From assembly GCA_963811365.1 (NCBI GenBank), contig CAWEQW010000008.1, positions 248,001 through 312,000 of the forward strand: 64,000 nucleotides of DNA, read 5' to 3'. The notes beneath the pieces were generated by a model, which saw only the letters and a program-made list of their open reading frames with translations, was not told where the DNA came from and did not search any database. Position 1 is the first letter of the stretch. The number at the start of each line of letters is the position of its first letter. A program made the translations under genes and the position numbers. Source of the DNA: CAWEQW01 sp963811365 (GTDB taxonomy: Bacteria; Actinomycetota; Actinomycetes; Propionibacteriales; Nocardioidaceae). This document shows positions 17,438 to 26,807 of the stretch, one piece after another.

Positions 17438-19390
17438 ATGGCGACCTCAGTCACCCTTCCCGCACTCGGCGAGTCCGTCACCGAAGGCACCGTCACCCGC
17501 TGGCTCAAGCAGCCCGGTGACCAGGTGGCCGTGGACGAGCCGCTCCTCGAGGTCTCGACCGACAAGGTCGACACCGAGATCCCCTCGCCGGTCGCCGGCA
17601 CGCTGCTCGAGATCAAGGTCGCCGAGGACGAGACCGTCGAGGTCGGCGCCGAGCTCGCCACGATCGGCGACGAGGGCGAGTCGACCGGTGGGCAGGACGC
17701 GTCAGCGGAGCCGGCGGAGCAGGAGCCGGCGGAGCAGGCGCCGGCGGAGCAGGAGGCCCCCGCCGCGCAGCAGCCACCCGACGAGCAGCAGGCCCCCGCG
17801 GCCCAGCAGGCCCCCGAGGAGCAGCGGGCTCCGGCCGCGCAGGGCGGCTCCTCCGACGGCACGCCGGTGACCCTGCCGGCGCTCGGCGAGTCGGTGACCG
17901 AGGGCACCGTGACCCGCTGGCTGAAGCAGGTCGGTGACCAGGTGGCGGTCGACGAGCCGCTCCTCGAGGTCTCGACCGACAAGGTCGACACCGAGATCCC
18001 CTCGCCGGTCGCCGGCACGCTGCTCGAGATCAAGGTCGCCGAGGACGAGACCGTCGAGGTCGGCGCCGAGCTCGCGGTCGTGGGCTCGGGGGACGCCGCC
18101 CCGTCGGGTGGCGGCGCGGCGCCGTCCGGTGGCGAGGACGCGTCGGCCCGGGACGCCGACCAGGACCTGCCGAGCAGCGACGGGGCCCCGGAGGCCACCT
18201 CCCAGGGCACGCCGGTCGCAGCGACCGAGCCGACGAGCTCGGCCGCGCAGGCACAGCCGGCCCCGTCCAGCCCGGAGACCCCGACGCAGGCCACCGCGGA
18301 CAACGCCGCCCAGCAGGCCGAGGGCGGCGGCACCTCGCGGGAGAACGCCGCCGACGGCCGCGCCGCCGGCGCTCCCCCGGCACCCGCGCCGACGCCCGCT
18401 CCGACCCCCGCGCCGGCCGCGGCCGGTCAGGGCGGCCCGGACGGTGGCACCTACGTGACGCCGCTGGTGCGCAAGATGGCCGCCGAGCACGGCGTCGACC
18501 TGTCGAGCCTGACGGGCACGGGCGTCGGCGGACGGATCCGCAAGCAGGACGTCCTCGACGCGGCGAAGAAGGCCGACGAGGCCGCCAAGCAGGCGGCCCA
18601 GCCCGCGCCCGCCGGTGCGAGCAGCCCGGCCGCGCAGGCGGGCGCCGCCTCCTCGCAGTCCGCGGGGCAGCCCAGCCCGCTGCGCGGCCGCACCGAGCCG
18701 ATGACCCGGCTGCGCAAGGTGATCGCCAAGCGGATGGTCGAGTCGCTGCAGACCTCCGCCCAGCTCACCACCGTGGCCGAGGTGGACGTCACCGCCATCT
18801 CGCGGCTGCGGGACGCGGCCAAGGCCGAGTTCCTGGCGCGTGAGGGCGTGAAGCTGTCCTTCCTGCCGTTCTTCGCCAAGGCCGCCGTCGACGCGCTCAA
18901 GAGCCACCCGTCGCTGAACGCGGCGATCGACACCGAGAAGGGCGAGGTCACCTACTTCGACCACGAGAACCTCTCGGTCGCGGTCGACACCGAGAAGGGT
19001 CTGCTGACCCCGGTGATCAAGGAGGCCGGCGACCTGTCGATCGCTGGCCTGGCGCGCAAGATCGCCGACGTCGCCGAGCGCACCCGCACCAACAAGATCG
19101 GCCCCGACGAGCTCGCCGGCGGCACGTTCACGCTGACCAACACCGGCAGCCGGGGCGCCTTGTTCGACACCCCGATCATCAACCAGCCTCAGGTGGCGAT
19201 CCTCGGCACCGGAACGGTGGTCAAGCGCCCGGTGGTGATCGACGACAAGAACCTCGGCGAGACGATCGCGGTGCGCCAGATGGTGTACCTCGCGCTCACC
19301 TACGACCACCGGCTGGTCGACGGCGCCGACGCCGCGCGGTTCCTGTCGGACGTCAAGGCGCGCCTCGAGGCCGGCCAGTTCGAGGTCTGA
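17438..19390 (+). CDS. sucB: 2-oxoglutarate dehydrogenase E2 (dihydrolipoyl succinyltransferase), two lipoyl domains
   Basis: A 650-residue E2 core subunit. Order: lipoyl domain 1 (residues about 1-78, lipoylated Lys in EVSTDKVDTEIPSP), Glu/Ala/Gln/Pro linker, lipoyl domain 2 (about 143-220, nearly identical to the first), long Ala/Pro linker, peripheral-subunit-binding domain (about 345-380, YVTPLVRKMAAEHGVDLSSL...GRIRKQDVL), and acyltransferase domain with TYDHRLVDGADAARFL (catalytic His and Asp). Domain order and lpdA linkage indicate 2-oxoacid dehydrogenase E2. Substrate class (succinyl versus other acyl) is inferred. Confidence 0.93.
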   Translation: MATSVTLPALGESVTEGTVTRWLKQPGDQVAVDEPLLEVSTDKVDTEIPSPVAGTLLEIKVAEDETVEVGAELATIGDEGESTGGQDASAEPAEQEPAEQAPAEQEAPAAQQPPDEQQAPAAQQAPEEQRAPAAQGGSSDGTPVTLPALGESVTEGTVTRWLKQVGDQVAVDEPLLEVSTDKVDTEIPSPVAGTLLEIKVAEDETVEVGAELAVVGSGDAAPSGGGAAPSGGEDASARDADQDLPSSDGAPEATSQGTPVAATEPTSSAAQAQPAPSSPETPTQATADNAAQQAEGGGTSRENAADGRAAGAPPAPAPTPAPTPAPAAAGQGGPDGGTYVTPLVRKMAAEHGVDLSSLTGTGVGGRIRKQDVLDAAKKADEAAKQAAQPAPAGASSPAAQAGAASSQSAGQPSPLRGRTEPMTRLRKVIAKRMVESLQTSAQLTTVAEVDVTAISRLRDAAKAEFLAREGVKLSFLPFFAKAAVDALKSHPSLNAAIDTEKGEVTYFDHENLSVAVDTEKGLLTPVIKEAGDLSIAGLARKIADVAERTRTNKIGPDELAGGTFTLTNTGSRGALFDTPIINQPQVAILGTGTVVKRPVVIDDKNLGETIAVRQMVYLALTYDHRLVDGADAARFLSDVKARLEAGQFEV

Positions 19391-19407
19391 CCCGCCCCGG
19401 CCCCGCC

Positions 19408-19486
19408 GGTTCACCATGGGATGCAGGCGAACCGGTACCTCCCACGAGCTGCACCCCGTGGGAGGTACCGGTACCTCGTGGGAACC
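19408..19486 (+). repeat. structured palindromic repeat, copy 1
   Basis: Begins GGTTCACCATGGGATGCAG (19408-19426), followed by a perfect 13-bp stem GGTACCTCCCACG / CGTGGGAGGTACC (19434-19446 / 19457-19469) and a third partial copy TCGTGGGAA starting at 19476. A second element with the same layout and spacing is at 26808-26886, with different but still complementary outer stem bases. It lies between the end of sucB and the next gene. Confidence 0.8.
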
Positions 19487-19492
19487 TGTGAC

Positions 19493-19628
<136 letters not shown>

Positions 19629-19652
19629 GGGGTCGGTCACTAGGGTTGCGTC

Positions 19653-20546
19653 ATGAAGTTCGTGATCGCCGGGGCGTCCGGCTTCCTCGGCACCGTCTGG
19701 CGCGACCATCTCGCCCAGGAGGGGCACGACGTCGTCCGGCTGGTCCGCGGCGCCCCGGCGAGCAGCCAGGAGTCGCACTGGGACCCGTACGCCGGTGAGG
19801 TCGACCCGGCGGTCGTCGAAGGCGCCGACGTCGTCGCCAACCTGGCCGGCGCCCCGCTCGCGCACCTCCCCTGGACCGAGTCCTACAAGCGCACGTTCAC
19901 CGACAGCCGGCTCGCCACCACCCGCACCCTCGCCGAGGCGGTGGCGCGCTCCGACCGCAGGCCGGTGCTCCTCGCCCAGAACGGCATCGCCGGGTACGGC
20001 GACCGCGGCGACACGGTGCTTCCCGAAGGCGCGGACACCGACGCGCCGACCTTCATGGGCCGGGTCACCCGGGAGTGGCAGGCTGCGACCACCCCGGCGT
20101 CGGACGCCGGCGCCCGCGTCGTCGTGATGCGCACCGCGATCGTGCTCGACAGGCGCGGTGGAGCCCTCAAGCCGCTGGTCCGGGTGTTCCGGCTCGGTCT
20201 CGGCGGTCCGATCGGCCGCGGCGACCAGTACTTCTCGACGATCAGTGCCCGGGACTGGGTGCGCGCCGCGACGTACCTGGCGACCACCGACGGCTGCGTG
20301 GGCGCCTACAACCTCAGCGCCCCGAACCCGTCGACGAACGCCGAGTTCGCCGCGGAGCTGGCGCGCCAGCTGCACCGCCCGGCGAAGCTGCCGACGCCGA
20401 CGCTGCCGATCAGGCTCGCGCTGCGCGACGTGTCCAGCGAGCTGCTCGGATCCAGCCGGGTGGTGCCCGCACGCCTGCTCGAGGAGCGCTTCGTCTTCGC
20501 GGACCCGACCTTGGAGTCCCGGATCGCTGCGGCGCTGGCGGCCTGA
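19653..20546 (+). CDS. TIGR01777 family NAD(P)-dependent epimerase-like protein
   Basis: A 297-residue extended short-chain dehydrogenase relative. N-terminal nucleotide-binding motif GASGFLGTVWRDHL, then VVNLAGAPLA-type segment (NLAGAPLAHLPWT), the family's QNGIAGYGDRGD, and C-terminal DUF1731-like segment (ALRDVSSELLGSSRVVPARL). Substrate unknown. TAGGGT at 19641-19646 is 6 nt before the ATG, indicating a leaderless transcript. Confidence 0.9.
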   Translation: MKFVIAGASGFLGTVWRDHLAQEGHDVVRLVRGAPASSQESHWDPYAGEVDPAVVEGADVVANLAGAPLAHLPWTESYKRTFTDSRLATTRTLAEAVARSDRRPVLLAQNGIAGYGDRGDTVLPEGADTDAPTFMGRVTREWQAATTPASDAGARVVVMRTAIVLDRRGGALKPLVRVFRLGLGGPIGRGDQYFSTISARDWVRAATYLATTDGCVGAYNLSAPNPSTNAEFAAELARQLHRPAKLPTPTLPIRLALRDVSSELLGSSRVVPARLLEERFVFADPTLESRIAAALAA

Positions 20547-21106
20547 CCGGGCCACCCGGCTCGGCCGCGGCCGACCGACGCCATCCGCCACCTCCCGTCC
20601 CGGCCGCGCCGCAGCACGAGGACGTGCACGGTCGGCCGGTCCGCGGGCAGCCGCAGACGGGTCTCCCGCCCGACCGCCACCGCACCGGCCAGCCGGTCGG
20701 TCACCCGCAGCCGCAGCAGTCGTCGCCGCCGGGCGAGCACGTCGACCGACAGCACCTGCATGCGCAGCCCGGTGACCCGCAGTGCCCGCGCCCGGTAGGC
20801 CCGCAACGCGCGCAGGTCCGCGGCGCCGGCCGCGTCGACGTACAGCCCGCGCAGCCCCGCGACGTCGGCCCGCGCGTAGGCGTCGGCACGACGTCGGTCC
20901 CAGGCGCGCAGCACCCGCAACGCGGGTACGTCGACGGGCTCGGCGTCCCACGCCCGCGTGGCGACCGCCGGCTCGCGGTCGCGCGCAGCGCCCGGAGGCC
21001 GCACCGCCGTCAGCCACCCCCCGGCCGAAGCCGCGACGAGGCCGAGGGCGAGCACCAGCACCCAGGACCTGCCGGCCGGGCGTGCCGGGCTGCGATGCCG
21101 AGACAT
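20306..21106 (-). CDS. hypothetical exported or membrane-anchored protein
   Basis: A 266-residue frame. Residues 1-35 contain a basic start and one hydrophobic helix (SWVLVLALGLVAASAGGWLTAV), either signal or anchor. Residues about 55-190 form an Arg/Ala/Leu-rich globular domain (VLRAWDRRRADAYARADVAGLRGLYV ... GRDGRWRMASVGRG) resembling SnoaL-like hypotheticals of this genus. The last ~75 residues run antisense through the TIGR01777 gene and look like shadow sequence. The true end is probably near 20550 and an indel there may have removed the stop. No function assigned. Confidence 0.6.
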   Translation of the reverse strand: MSRHRSPARPAGRSWVLVLALGLVAASAGGWLTAVRPPGAARDREPAVATRAWDAEPVDVPALRVLRAWDRRRADAYARADVAGLRGLYVDAAGAADLRALRAYRARALRVTGLRMQVLSVDVLARRRRLLRLRVTDRLAGAVAVGRETRLRLPADRPTVHVLVLRRGRDGRWRMASVGRGRAGWPGQAASAAAIRDSKVGSAKTKRSSSRRAGTTRLDPSSSLDTSRSASLIGSVGVGSFAGRCSWRASSAANSAFVDGFGALRL

Positions 21107-21120
21107 CGCACCACAGTGCC

Positions 21121-23322
21121 CTACCGAGCGCGGGTGCCGCCGCCGTCGTCCACAGGCTCACCGGATTCCTCGATGCGCACTCCGTCGGCCCGTCCGACGT
21201 GCAGCATCTCGGCGGTCTCCCGGTCGGCGTGGTCCGGGGTGTGCCACAGCCGCGAGGGCCACCAGATCCGCGGCCCCAGGTCGTAGGAGAGCGCCGGGAC
21301 GAGCAGCGAGCGCACCACCAGCGTGTCGAGCAGCACGCCGAAGGCCACGATGAAGGCGATCTGCGCCAGGAACAGGATCGGCAGGACGCCGAGCGCCGCG
21401 AACGTCGCCGCGAGCACCACCCCGGCCGAGGTGATCACCCCGCCGGTGACCGACAGTCCCTTGAGGATGCCCGGGTGGGTGCCCTGCTTGATCGACTCCT
21501 CGCGGACCCGGGTCATCAGGAAGATCGAGTAGTCGATGCCGAGCGCGACGAGGAACACGAACGCGATCAGCGAGGTCGACGGGTCCGAGGCCGGGAAGTG
21601 GAAGACGTGGTTGAACAGGAGCGCACTGATGCCGAGCGTCGCGCCGAACGAGAGCACGTTGGCCACCAGCAGCACCGCTGGTGCCGCGAGCGACCGCAGC
21701 AGCAGCGCGAGCACGATGAAGATCACCAGCAGGATCGCCGGGATCACCTTGGCGCGGCTGGAGTCGACGGTGGAGCGGGTGTCGAGGTTGATCGCCGTGT
21801 TGCCCCCGACGAGGATCTTCGGGCTCACGGCGTCCAGCTCCTGCCGCAGCGACCGGACCGTGTCGGACGCCGCGGCGGAGTCCGCGGCGTTCGACAGCGT
21901 CACGAAGACCACCGCCTCGCCGTTGATCACCTTGGGCCGGGGCGGGGTGTCGCCGGTGGGCGGGCCGGCCGGCAGCGGTGCGACACCGTTCGGGGCGACG
22001 CCGGGGTGCTCCGCGGCCAGCTCGACCGCCGCCGGCACCTTGTCGGCGGGCACGATCATGATCGCGGGGCTCGCGTTGTCGCTCGTGAAGTGCTGGTCGA
22101 GGATCTTCTGCGCCTTCACAGAGTCGACCTGGGTCAAGAAGATGTCCGTCTGCGGCACCGGGTCCTCGTTGAGCGTCGGCACGAAGGCCGCGCACGCCGC
22201 GAGCAGCAACAGCGTGATGACCCAGACCCGGCGGTAGCGCCGGCCGACCAACCGGGCCACCCGGCCCCAGATCCCCTTCCGGTCGGTGTGCTCGGAGCCG
22301 AAGCGCGGCAGGATCGGCCAGAAGGCGCGCCGGCCCAGCAGCACGAGCACCGCAGGCAGCAGCGTCAACGAGGACAGCAGGGCCGCGCCGATGCCGAACG
22401 CCCCCACCGGACCGAGACCGCGCAGGCTGGACAGGTCCGAGAGCAGCAGGCAGAGCAGGCCCAGGATGACGGTGACGCCGGACGCCACGATCGGCTCGAA
22501 CACGGCCCGGTAGGCCCTGCCCATCGCGGCGTACTTCGACTCGTTGTCGCGCAGCTCCTCGCGGAACCGCGACACGATGAGCAGCGAGTAGTCGGTGGCT
22601 GCGCCGATCGCCAGGATGAACAGGATGCCCTGGCTCTGGCCGTTGAGGTCGATCACGCCGTTGTTCGCCAGGGCATAGATCACCGCCGAGGCGACGCCCA
22701 GCCCCATCAGCGCGGACAGCAGCACCAGGAACGGCAGCACCGGCGACCGGTAGACGATCAGCAGGATCAGGAGCACCACGACCAGGGCGACGATCAGCAG
22801 CACGCCGTCGATGCCGCCGAACGCCTTGATGAAGTCGCCGAGGATGCCTGCCTGACCGCCGACGTACGCCACCAGACCGGCCGGCGGGTCCTTGACGACG
22901 TCGCGGATGTCGGTGACCGCCTTCTGGAGCTGCTCGCCACCCTGCGCGGTGATCGGCACGATGATCTGTGCCGCTTCGCCGTCCTGCGAGTACGTCGGCG
23001 CGTTGATCCCGCCGCCGTCCACGCCGGGCACCGACATGAGCTGCTTCTGGTAGGCCGTGATCGCCTGCTTGTCCGAGGCCGTGAGGCCTCCGGTGCGCTG
23101 GAACACCACGGTGGCCGGGACGCTCTCCCGCCCGGTGAACCTCACCAGCTGGTCGAGCACCTCGGTCGACTCCGCGCTCGCCGGGAGGAACGCTGCGTTG
23201 TCGTTCTTCTGGACCTCGGTCAGCTTGCCGGCGAACGACCCCAGCGGCCCGCCCAGGAACAGCCAGACGAGCACGACGGCGACGGGCAGGATCCAGCGTC
23301 GGGAGTGGGCGTGGCGGGCCAT
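21121..23322 (-). CDS. MMPL family RND transporter
   Basis: A 733-residue export protein with the RND/MmpL layout: TM1, large extracytoplasmic loop, TM2-6, repeated in the second half. Seen: sterol-sensing-like segments (ATDYSLLIVSRFREE in half 1 and GIDYSIFLMTRVREE in half 2), which carry the proton-relay Asp-Tyr pairs. The ATG at 23322 has AGGAGA close upstream, better than an ATG 24 codons earlier. Likely exports a lipid or hydrophobic compound; the substrate is not deducible. Divergent from lipB. Confidence 0.9.
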   Translation of the reverse strand: MARHAHSRRWILPVAVVLVWLFLGGPLGSFAGKLTEVQKNDNAAFLPASAESTEVLDQLVRFTGRESVPATVVFQRTGGLTASDKQAITAYQKQLMSVPGVDGGGINAPTYSQDGEAAQIIVPITAQGGEQLQKAVTDIRDVVKDPPAGLVAYVGGQAGILGDFIKAFGGIDGVLLIVALVVVLLILLIVYRSPVLPFLVLLSALMGLGVASAVIYALANNGVIDLNGQSQGILFILAIGAATDYSLLIVSRFREELRDNESKYAAMGRAYRAVFEPIVASGVTVILGLLCLLLSDLSSLRGLGPVGAFGIGAALLSSLTLLPAVLVLLGRRAFWPILPRFGSEHTDRKGIWGRVARLVGRRYRRVWVITLLLLAACAAFVPTLNEDPVPQTDIFLTQVDSVKAQKILDQHFTSDNASPAIMIVPADKVPAAVELAAEHPGVAPNGVAPLPAGPPTGDTPPRPKVINGEAVVFVTLSNAADSAAASDTVRSLRQELDAVSPKILVGGNTAINLDTRSTVDSSRAKVIPAILLVIFIVLALLLRSLAAPAVLLVANVLSFGATLGISALLFNHVFHFPASDPSTSLIAFVFLVALGIDYSIFLMTRVREESIKQGTHPGILKGLSVTGGVITSAGVVLAATFAALGVLPILFLAQIAFIVAFGVLLDTLVVRSLLVPALSYDLGPRIWWPSRLWHTPDHADRETAEMLHVGRADGVRIEESGEPVDDGGGTRAR

Positions 23323-23456
23323 GGACGTCTCCTGTACGACGGGTGCGCGGGTCGAACGGGCGGGACCCCGAGGTCCGGACTTGTGCGTTCCCATAATGAC
23401 CTATCGCCCGACCGAGACGACCGAGGGGTTGCAGCCGCACGGGTAGGCTCGCCGAC

Positions 23457-24188
23457 GTGAGCGACCTGCAGTTCCGCACCGTCGGCCTCGGGGCCCGGGC
23501 GGTCGACTACCTCGAGGCCTGGCACCTCCAGCGGGAGGTGCATGCCGCGGTGGTCGACGGAGACCCCGGCACCGTGCTTCTGCTCGAGCACCCCCCGGTG
23601 TTCACCGCGGGGAAGCGGACCGAGCCCCACGAACGCCCCGTCGACCCGGCCGGTACGCCGGTCGTCGACGTGGACCGCGGAGGCAAGATCACCTTCCACG
23701 GCCCCGGGCAGCTGGTGGGCTACCCGATCGTGCGGCTGCCCGACCACGTGCTGGTGGTCGACTACGTGCGGCGTGTCGAGGAGGCGCTGATCCACGCCTG
23801 CACCGAGCTCGGCGTCACGACCGCACGGGTGCCCGGGCGCAGCGGCGTCTGGCTCGCAGCCGACGCCGCAGGCCCCGAGCGCAAGATCGGGGCCATCGGC
23901 ATCCGGGTCAGCCGCGGCGTCACCATGCACGGGTTCGCGCTGAACTGCGACGTGGACCTGGCCTGGTACGACCGCTTCGTGCCGTGCGGCATCTCCGACG
24001 CCGGGGTCACCTCGCTCAGTCGCGAGCTGGGCCGCGACGTGACCGTCGAGGAGGCGCTGCCGGTCGTCGAGCGGCACCTCGCCGAGCTGCTCGCCTGGGC
24101 GCCGTACGACCCGACGCCGGACTACCCGGCCAAGCCCGAGCCGGGCAGCCGGCGGCACCGGATCATCGACCCTGCGGCGGCCCGCTGA
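23457..24188 (+). CDS. lipB: lipoyl(octanoyl) transferase LipB
   Basis: A 243-residue enzyme moving octanoyl from acyl carrier protein to lipoyl domains. Conserved motifs: RGGKITFHGPGQLVGYPI, the catalytic Lys in ERKIGAIGIRVSRGVTMHGFALN and the catalytic Cys in VPCGISDAGVTSL. GTG start with TAGGCT (23444-23449) exactly 7 nt upstream, so probably leaderless. lipA follows, making the de novo lipoate pathway that modifies SucB and other E2/GcvH proteins. Confidence 0.96.
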   Translation: MSDLQFRTVGLGARAVDYLEAWHLQREVHAAVVDGDPGTVLLLEHPPVFTAGKRTEPHERPVDPAGTPVVDVDRGGKITFHGPGQLVGYPIVRLPDHVLVVDYVRRVEEALIHACTELGVTTARVPGRSGVWLAADAAGPERKIGAIGIRVSRGVTMHGFALNCDVDLAWYDRFVPCGISDAGVTSLSRELGRDVTVEEALPVVERHLAELLAWAPYDPTPDYPAKPEPGSRRHRIIDPAAAR

Positions 24189-24241
24189 GCCAGCACCGCT
24201 GCGAATTGGGCGGTCTGTGCCCCCGGCGTACAGTGGCGGGC

Positions 24242-25207
24242 GTGAGCCAAGCCCCCGCCAACGTCGCACCCGACGGCCGCAGGCTGCTGCGCCTGGAGGT
24301 GCGCAACGCCCAGACCCCGATCGAGAAGAAGCCCGAGTGGATCAAGACCAGGGCGAAGATGGGGCCGCAGTACCGCGAGCTGCAGAACCTCGTGAAGTCC
24401 GAGGAGCTGCACACGGTCTGCCAGGAGGCGGGCTGCCCCAACATCTTCGAGTGCTGGGAGGACCGGGAGGCGACGTTCCTCATCGGCGGTGACCAGTGCA
24501 CCCGGCGCTGCGACTTCTGCCAGATCGACACCGGACGGCCCGAGCCGCTCGACCGCGACGAGCCGCGACGGGTCGCCGAGAGCGTCCGCACGATGGCGCT
24601 GCGGTACGCCACCATCACCGGCGTCGCCCGCGACGACCTCGCGGACGGCGGCGCGTGGCTCTACGCCGAGACCGTCGAGCAGATCCACGCGCTGAACCCC
24701 GACACGGGCGTCGAGAACCTGATCCCCGACTTCAACGGCAAGCCGGACCTGCTGGCCCAGGTCTTCGAGTCCCGTCCGGAGGTGCTCGCGCACAACGTCG
24801 AGACGGTGCCGCGCATCTTCAAGCGCATCCGGCCCGGCTTCCGGTACGACCGCTCCCTCGAGGTGCTCACCGCGGCCCGGGCGTTCGGGCTGGTGACGAA
24901 GTCGAACCTGATCCTCGGCATGGGCGAGACGCGCGAGGAGATCTCCCAGGCGCTGCGCGACCTGCACGACGCCGGCTGCGAGCTGGTCACGATCACGCAG
25001 TACCTCCGCCCGTCCGTGCGGCACCACCCGATCGAGCGCTGGGTGCGGCCCGAGGAGTTCGTCGAGCTGCAGCAGGAGGCCGAGGAGATCGGCTTCGCCG
25101 GGGTGATGTCCGGCCCGCTCGTCCGCTCGTCGTACCGGGCGGGACGGCTGTACCGGCAGGCGCTGGAGCGGCGGGACGCGGTCGCGCCCGTCTCCGTCGA
25201 CGCCTGA
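24242..25207 (+). CDS. lipA: lipoyl synthase LipA
   Basis: A 321-residue radical SAM enzyme inserting two sulfurs into octanoyl groups. Auxiliary cluster Cys60-x4-Cys65-x5-Cys71 (TVCQEAGCPNIFEC) and radical-SAM cluster Cys86-x3-Cys90-x2-Cys93 (CTRRCDFC) are intact, as are NLILGMGET and the C-terminal RSSYRAG. The GTG at 24242 has TACAGT 7 nt upstream (24229-24234), suggesting a separate leaderless promoter in addition to read-through from lipB, 53 nt upstream. Confidence 0.96.
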   Translation: MSQAPANVAPDGRRLLRLEVRNAQTPIEKKPEWIKTRAKMGPQYRELQNLVKSEELHTVCQEAGCPNIFECWEDREATFLIGGDQCTRRCDFCQIDTGRPEPLDRDEPRRVAESVRTMALRYATITGVARDDLADGGAWLYAETVEQIHALNPDTGVENLIPDFNGKPDLLAQVFESRPEVLAHNVETVPRIFKRIRPGFRYDRSLEVLTAARAFGLVTKSNLILGMGETREEISQALRDLHDAGCELVTITQYLRPSVRHHPIERWVRPEEFVELQQEAEEIGFAGVMSGPLVRSSYRAGRLYRQALERRDAVAPVSVDA

Positions 25208-25277
25208 CCGGTCCGCGGCCGGACACAACCTGACACAATAGGAGCCTCCACTCCGCACGAAGCAAAGGCGTCTCTTC

Positions 25278-25982
25278 ATGGCCAAGACCGACAAGCCCGC
25301 AGCGGCCGAGCACCAGGGCCGGCTCAAGCAGATCGCGGCGACGTATCGGATGACCCGGGAGGGCGACCCGCGGATCGGCTGGATCCTGCTCGGCGTGTTC
25401 GTCGTCGTGGCGCTGGTCGTCTTCGGGATCCTCGCGTTCGTGCTGCCGACGCTGTGGATGGGGGCGGTCTTCGGCGTCCTGTTCGGCATCCTCGCGGCGC
25501 TGGTCGTCTTCGGCCAGCGGGCACAGAAGGCGGCCTTCTCCCAGATCGAGGGCCGTCCCGGCGCGGCCGCCGCGGCGCTGAGCGTGCTCAAGCGGGGCTG
25601 GAAGGTCGACCCCGCGATCGCGTTCAACAAGAACCAGGACATCGTGCACCGCGTCGTCGGCCCCCCCGGCATCGTGCTCGTCGGAGAGGGCAGCCCGCAC
25701 CGGCTCAAGAGCCTGCTGGCCAACGAGCGGCGCAAGCACGAGCGGGTCGTCGCCGAGACCCCGATCCAGGAGGTGGTCTGCGGGGACTCCGAAGGCGCGG
25801 TCCCGGTCAAGAAGCTCGCTCGGCACCTCACCAAGATGCGGCGGGCGATGAAGCCCGCGGAGATGACCGACGTGCTGGCCCGGCTGCGTGCGCTGGACGC
25901 CACCCGCTCGAACGTCCCGCTGCCGAAGGGGCCGGTCCCGACCAGCCTCAAGGGCGCCCGACAGAACATGCGTGGTCGCTGA
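25278..25982 (+). CDS. DUF4191 domain membrane protein
   Basis: A 234-residue protein with a short cytoplasmic N-terminus (KQIAATYRMTREGDPRIGW), two adjacent transmembrane helices (about 35-85) and a soluble C-terminal domain (SVLKRGWKVDPAIAFNKNQDIVHRVVGPPGIVLVGEG). This is the actinobacterial DUF4191 family, which regularly sits beside lipA as here. Function unknown. Confidence 0.88.
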   Translation: MAKTDKPAAAEHQGRLKQIAATYRMTREGDPRIGWILLGVFVVVALVVFGILAFVLPTLWMGAVFGVLFGILAALVVFGQRAQKAAFSQIEGRPGAAAAALSVLKRGWKVDPAIAFNKNQDIVHRVVGPPGIVLVGEGSPHRLKSLLANERRKHERVVAETPIQEVVCGDSEGAVPVKKLARHLTKMRRAMKPAEMTDVLARLRALDATRSNVPLPKGPVPTSLKGARQNMRGR

Positions 25983-26015
25983 GCCGCGCGCTCCGCGACC
26001 AGCACGCCGCCGACC

Positions 26016-26789
26016 ATGGCCGTTCCCGGACGTCAGGTCCCGCCGCCCGGCGCTCCCGAGCCGATGGCCTCGACCGAGCTGTTCTCCGTCGACGCCTACC
26101 TGCGCACCTTCGAGTCCGGCGTCGCGGAGGTCGACCAGGACGGTCGCCGGGTGTCGCTGAGGCGCACCGCCTTCTACCCCGGTGGAGGCGGCCAGCCGTA
26201 CGACGTCGGGACCCTCCGCTGGGGGGAGGGCAGCGCCGCGGTGACCCGGGTGGCCCGCGACCAGGGCCGGATCTGGCACTGGCTCGACACCGACGAGCTG
26301 CCCGCCGCGGGCGCCGAGGTGCACGGTGAGCTCGACTGGGAGCGCCGGCACCTCACGATGCGGACGCACACCGCGCTGCACATCCTCTGCGGGGTGATCT
26401 GGGCCGACCATCAGGTGGCGGTCACCGGCGGCAACATGGAGCCGGGCGCGGGCCGCCTGGACTTCCCGCTGCCGTCGATGTCTGCGGAGTTCGGCCGCCG
26501 GGTCGAGTCCCGCATCAACGAGGAGATCGCCGCGGCCCGGGAGATCCTCGTCGCGTTCGTCGGCCGCGAGGTCGCCGACGAGGACGCAGCACTGATCCGC
26601 ACCGCGGCACACCGGATCCCGCGCGAGATCGACCCGCTGCGGGTGATCGACATCGTCGGCCTCGACAAGCAGGCCGACGGCGGCACCCACGTGCTCAGCA
26701 CCGCCGAGGTGGGACGGGTCTCCGTCGTGGGCACCGAGTCGAAGGGCAAGGGCAACAAGCGGGTCCGTCTCCAGATCCTGGAGAGGTAG
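26016..26789 (+). CDS. alanyl-tRNA editing protein AlaX-like metal-dependent hydrolase
   Basis: About 241-257 residues depending on start (ATG at 26016 or 26064; the second, MASTELFSVDAYLRTF, fits the family better). Homologous to the AlaRS editing domain: FYPGGGGQPYDVG, zinc ligands in MRTHTALHIL, and ADGGTHVLSTAEVG near the C-terminus. In canonical AlaX/AlaRS the last motif is CGGTH; here the Cys is Asp, as in a known AlaX-like subgroup. Likely hydrolyses mischarged tRNA or a related ester; substrate unproven. Confidence 0.82.
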   Translation: MAVPGRQVPPPGAPEPMASTELFSVDAYLRTFESGVAEVDQDGRRVSLRRTAFYPGGGGQPYDVGTLRWGEGSAAVTRVARDQGRIWHWLDTDELPAAGAEVHGELDWERRHLTMRTHTALHILCGVIWADHQVAVTGGNMEPGAGRLDFPLPSMSAEFGRRVESRINEEIAAAREILVAFVGREVADEDAALIRTAAHRIPREIDPLRVIDIVGLDKQADGGTHVLSTAEVGRVSVVGTESKGKGNKRVRLQILER

Positions 26790-26807
26790 GTCGCCTCGCG
26801 GGCCGGT

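Noticed and set aside
15637..18333. 898-residue minus-strand frame opposite lpdA and sucB
   Set aside because: Antisense shadow; translation is repetitive Ser/Ala/Val-rich where it opposes the lipoyl linkers.
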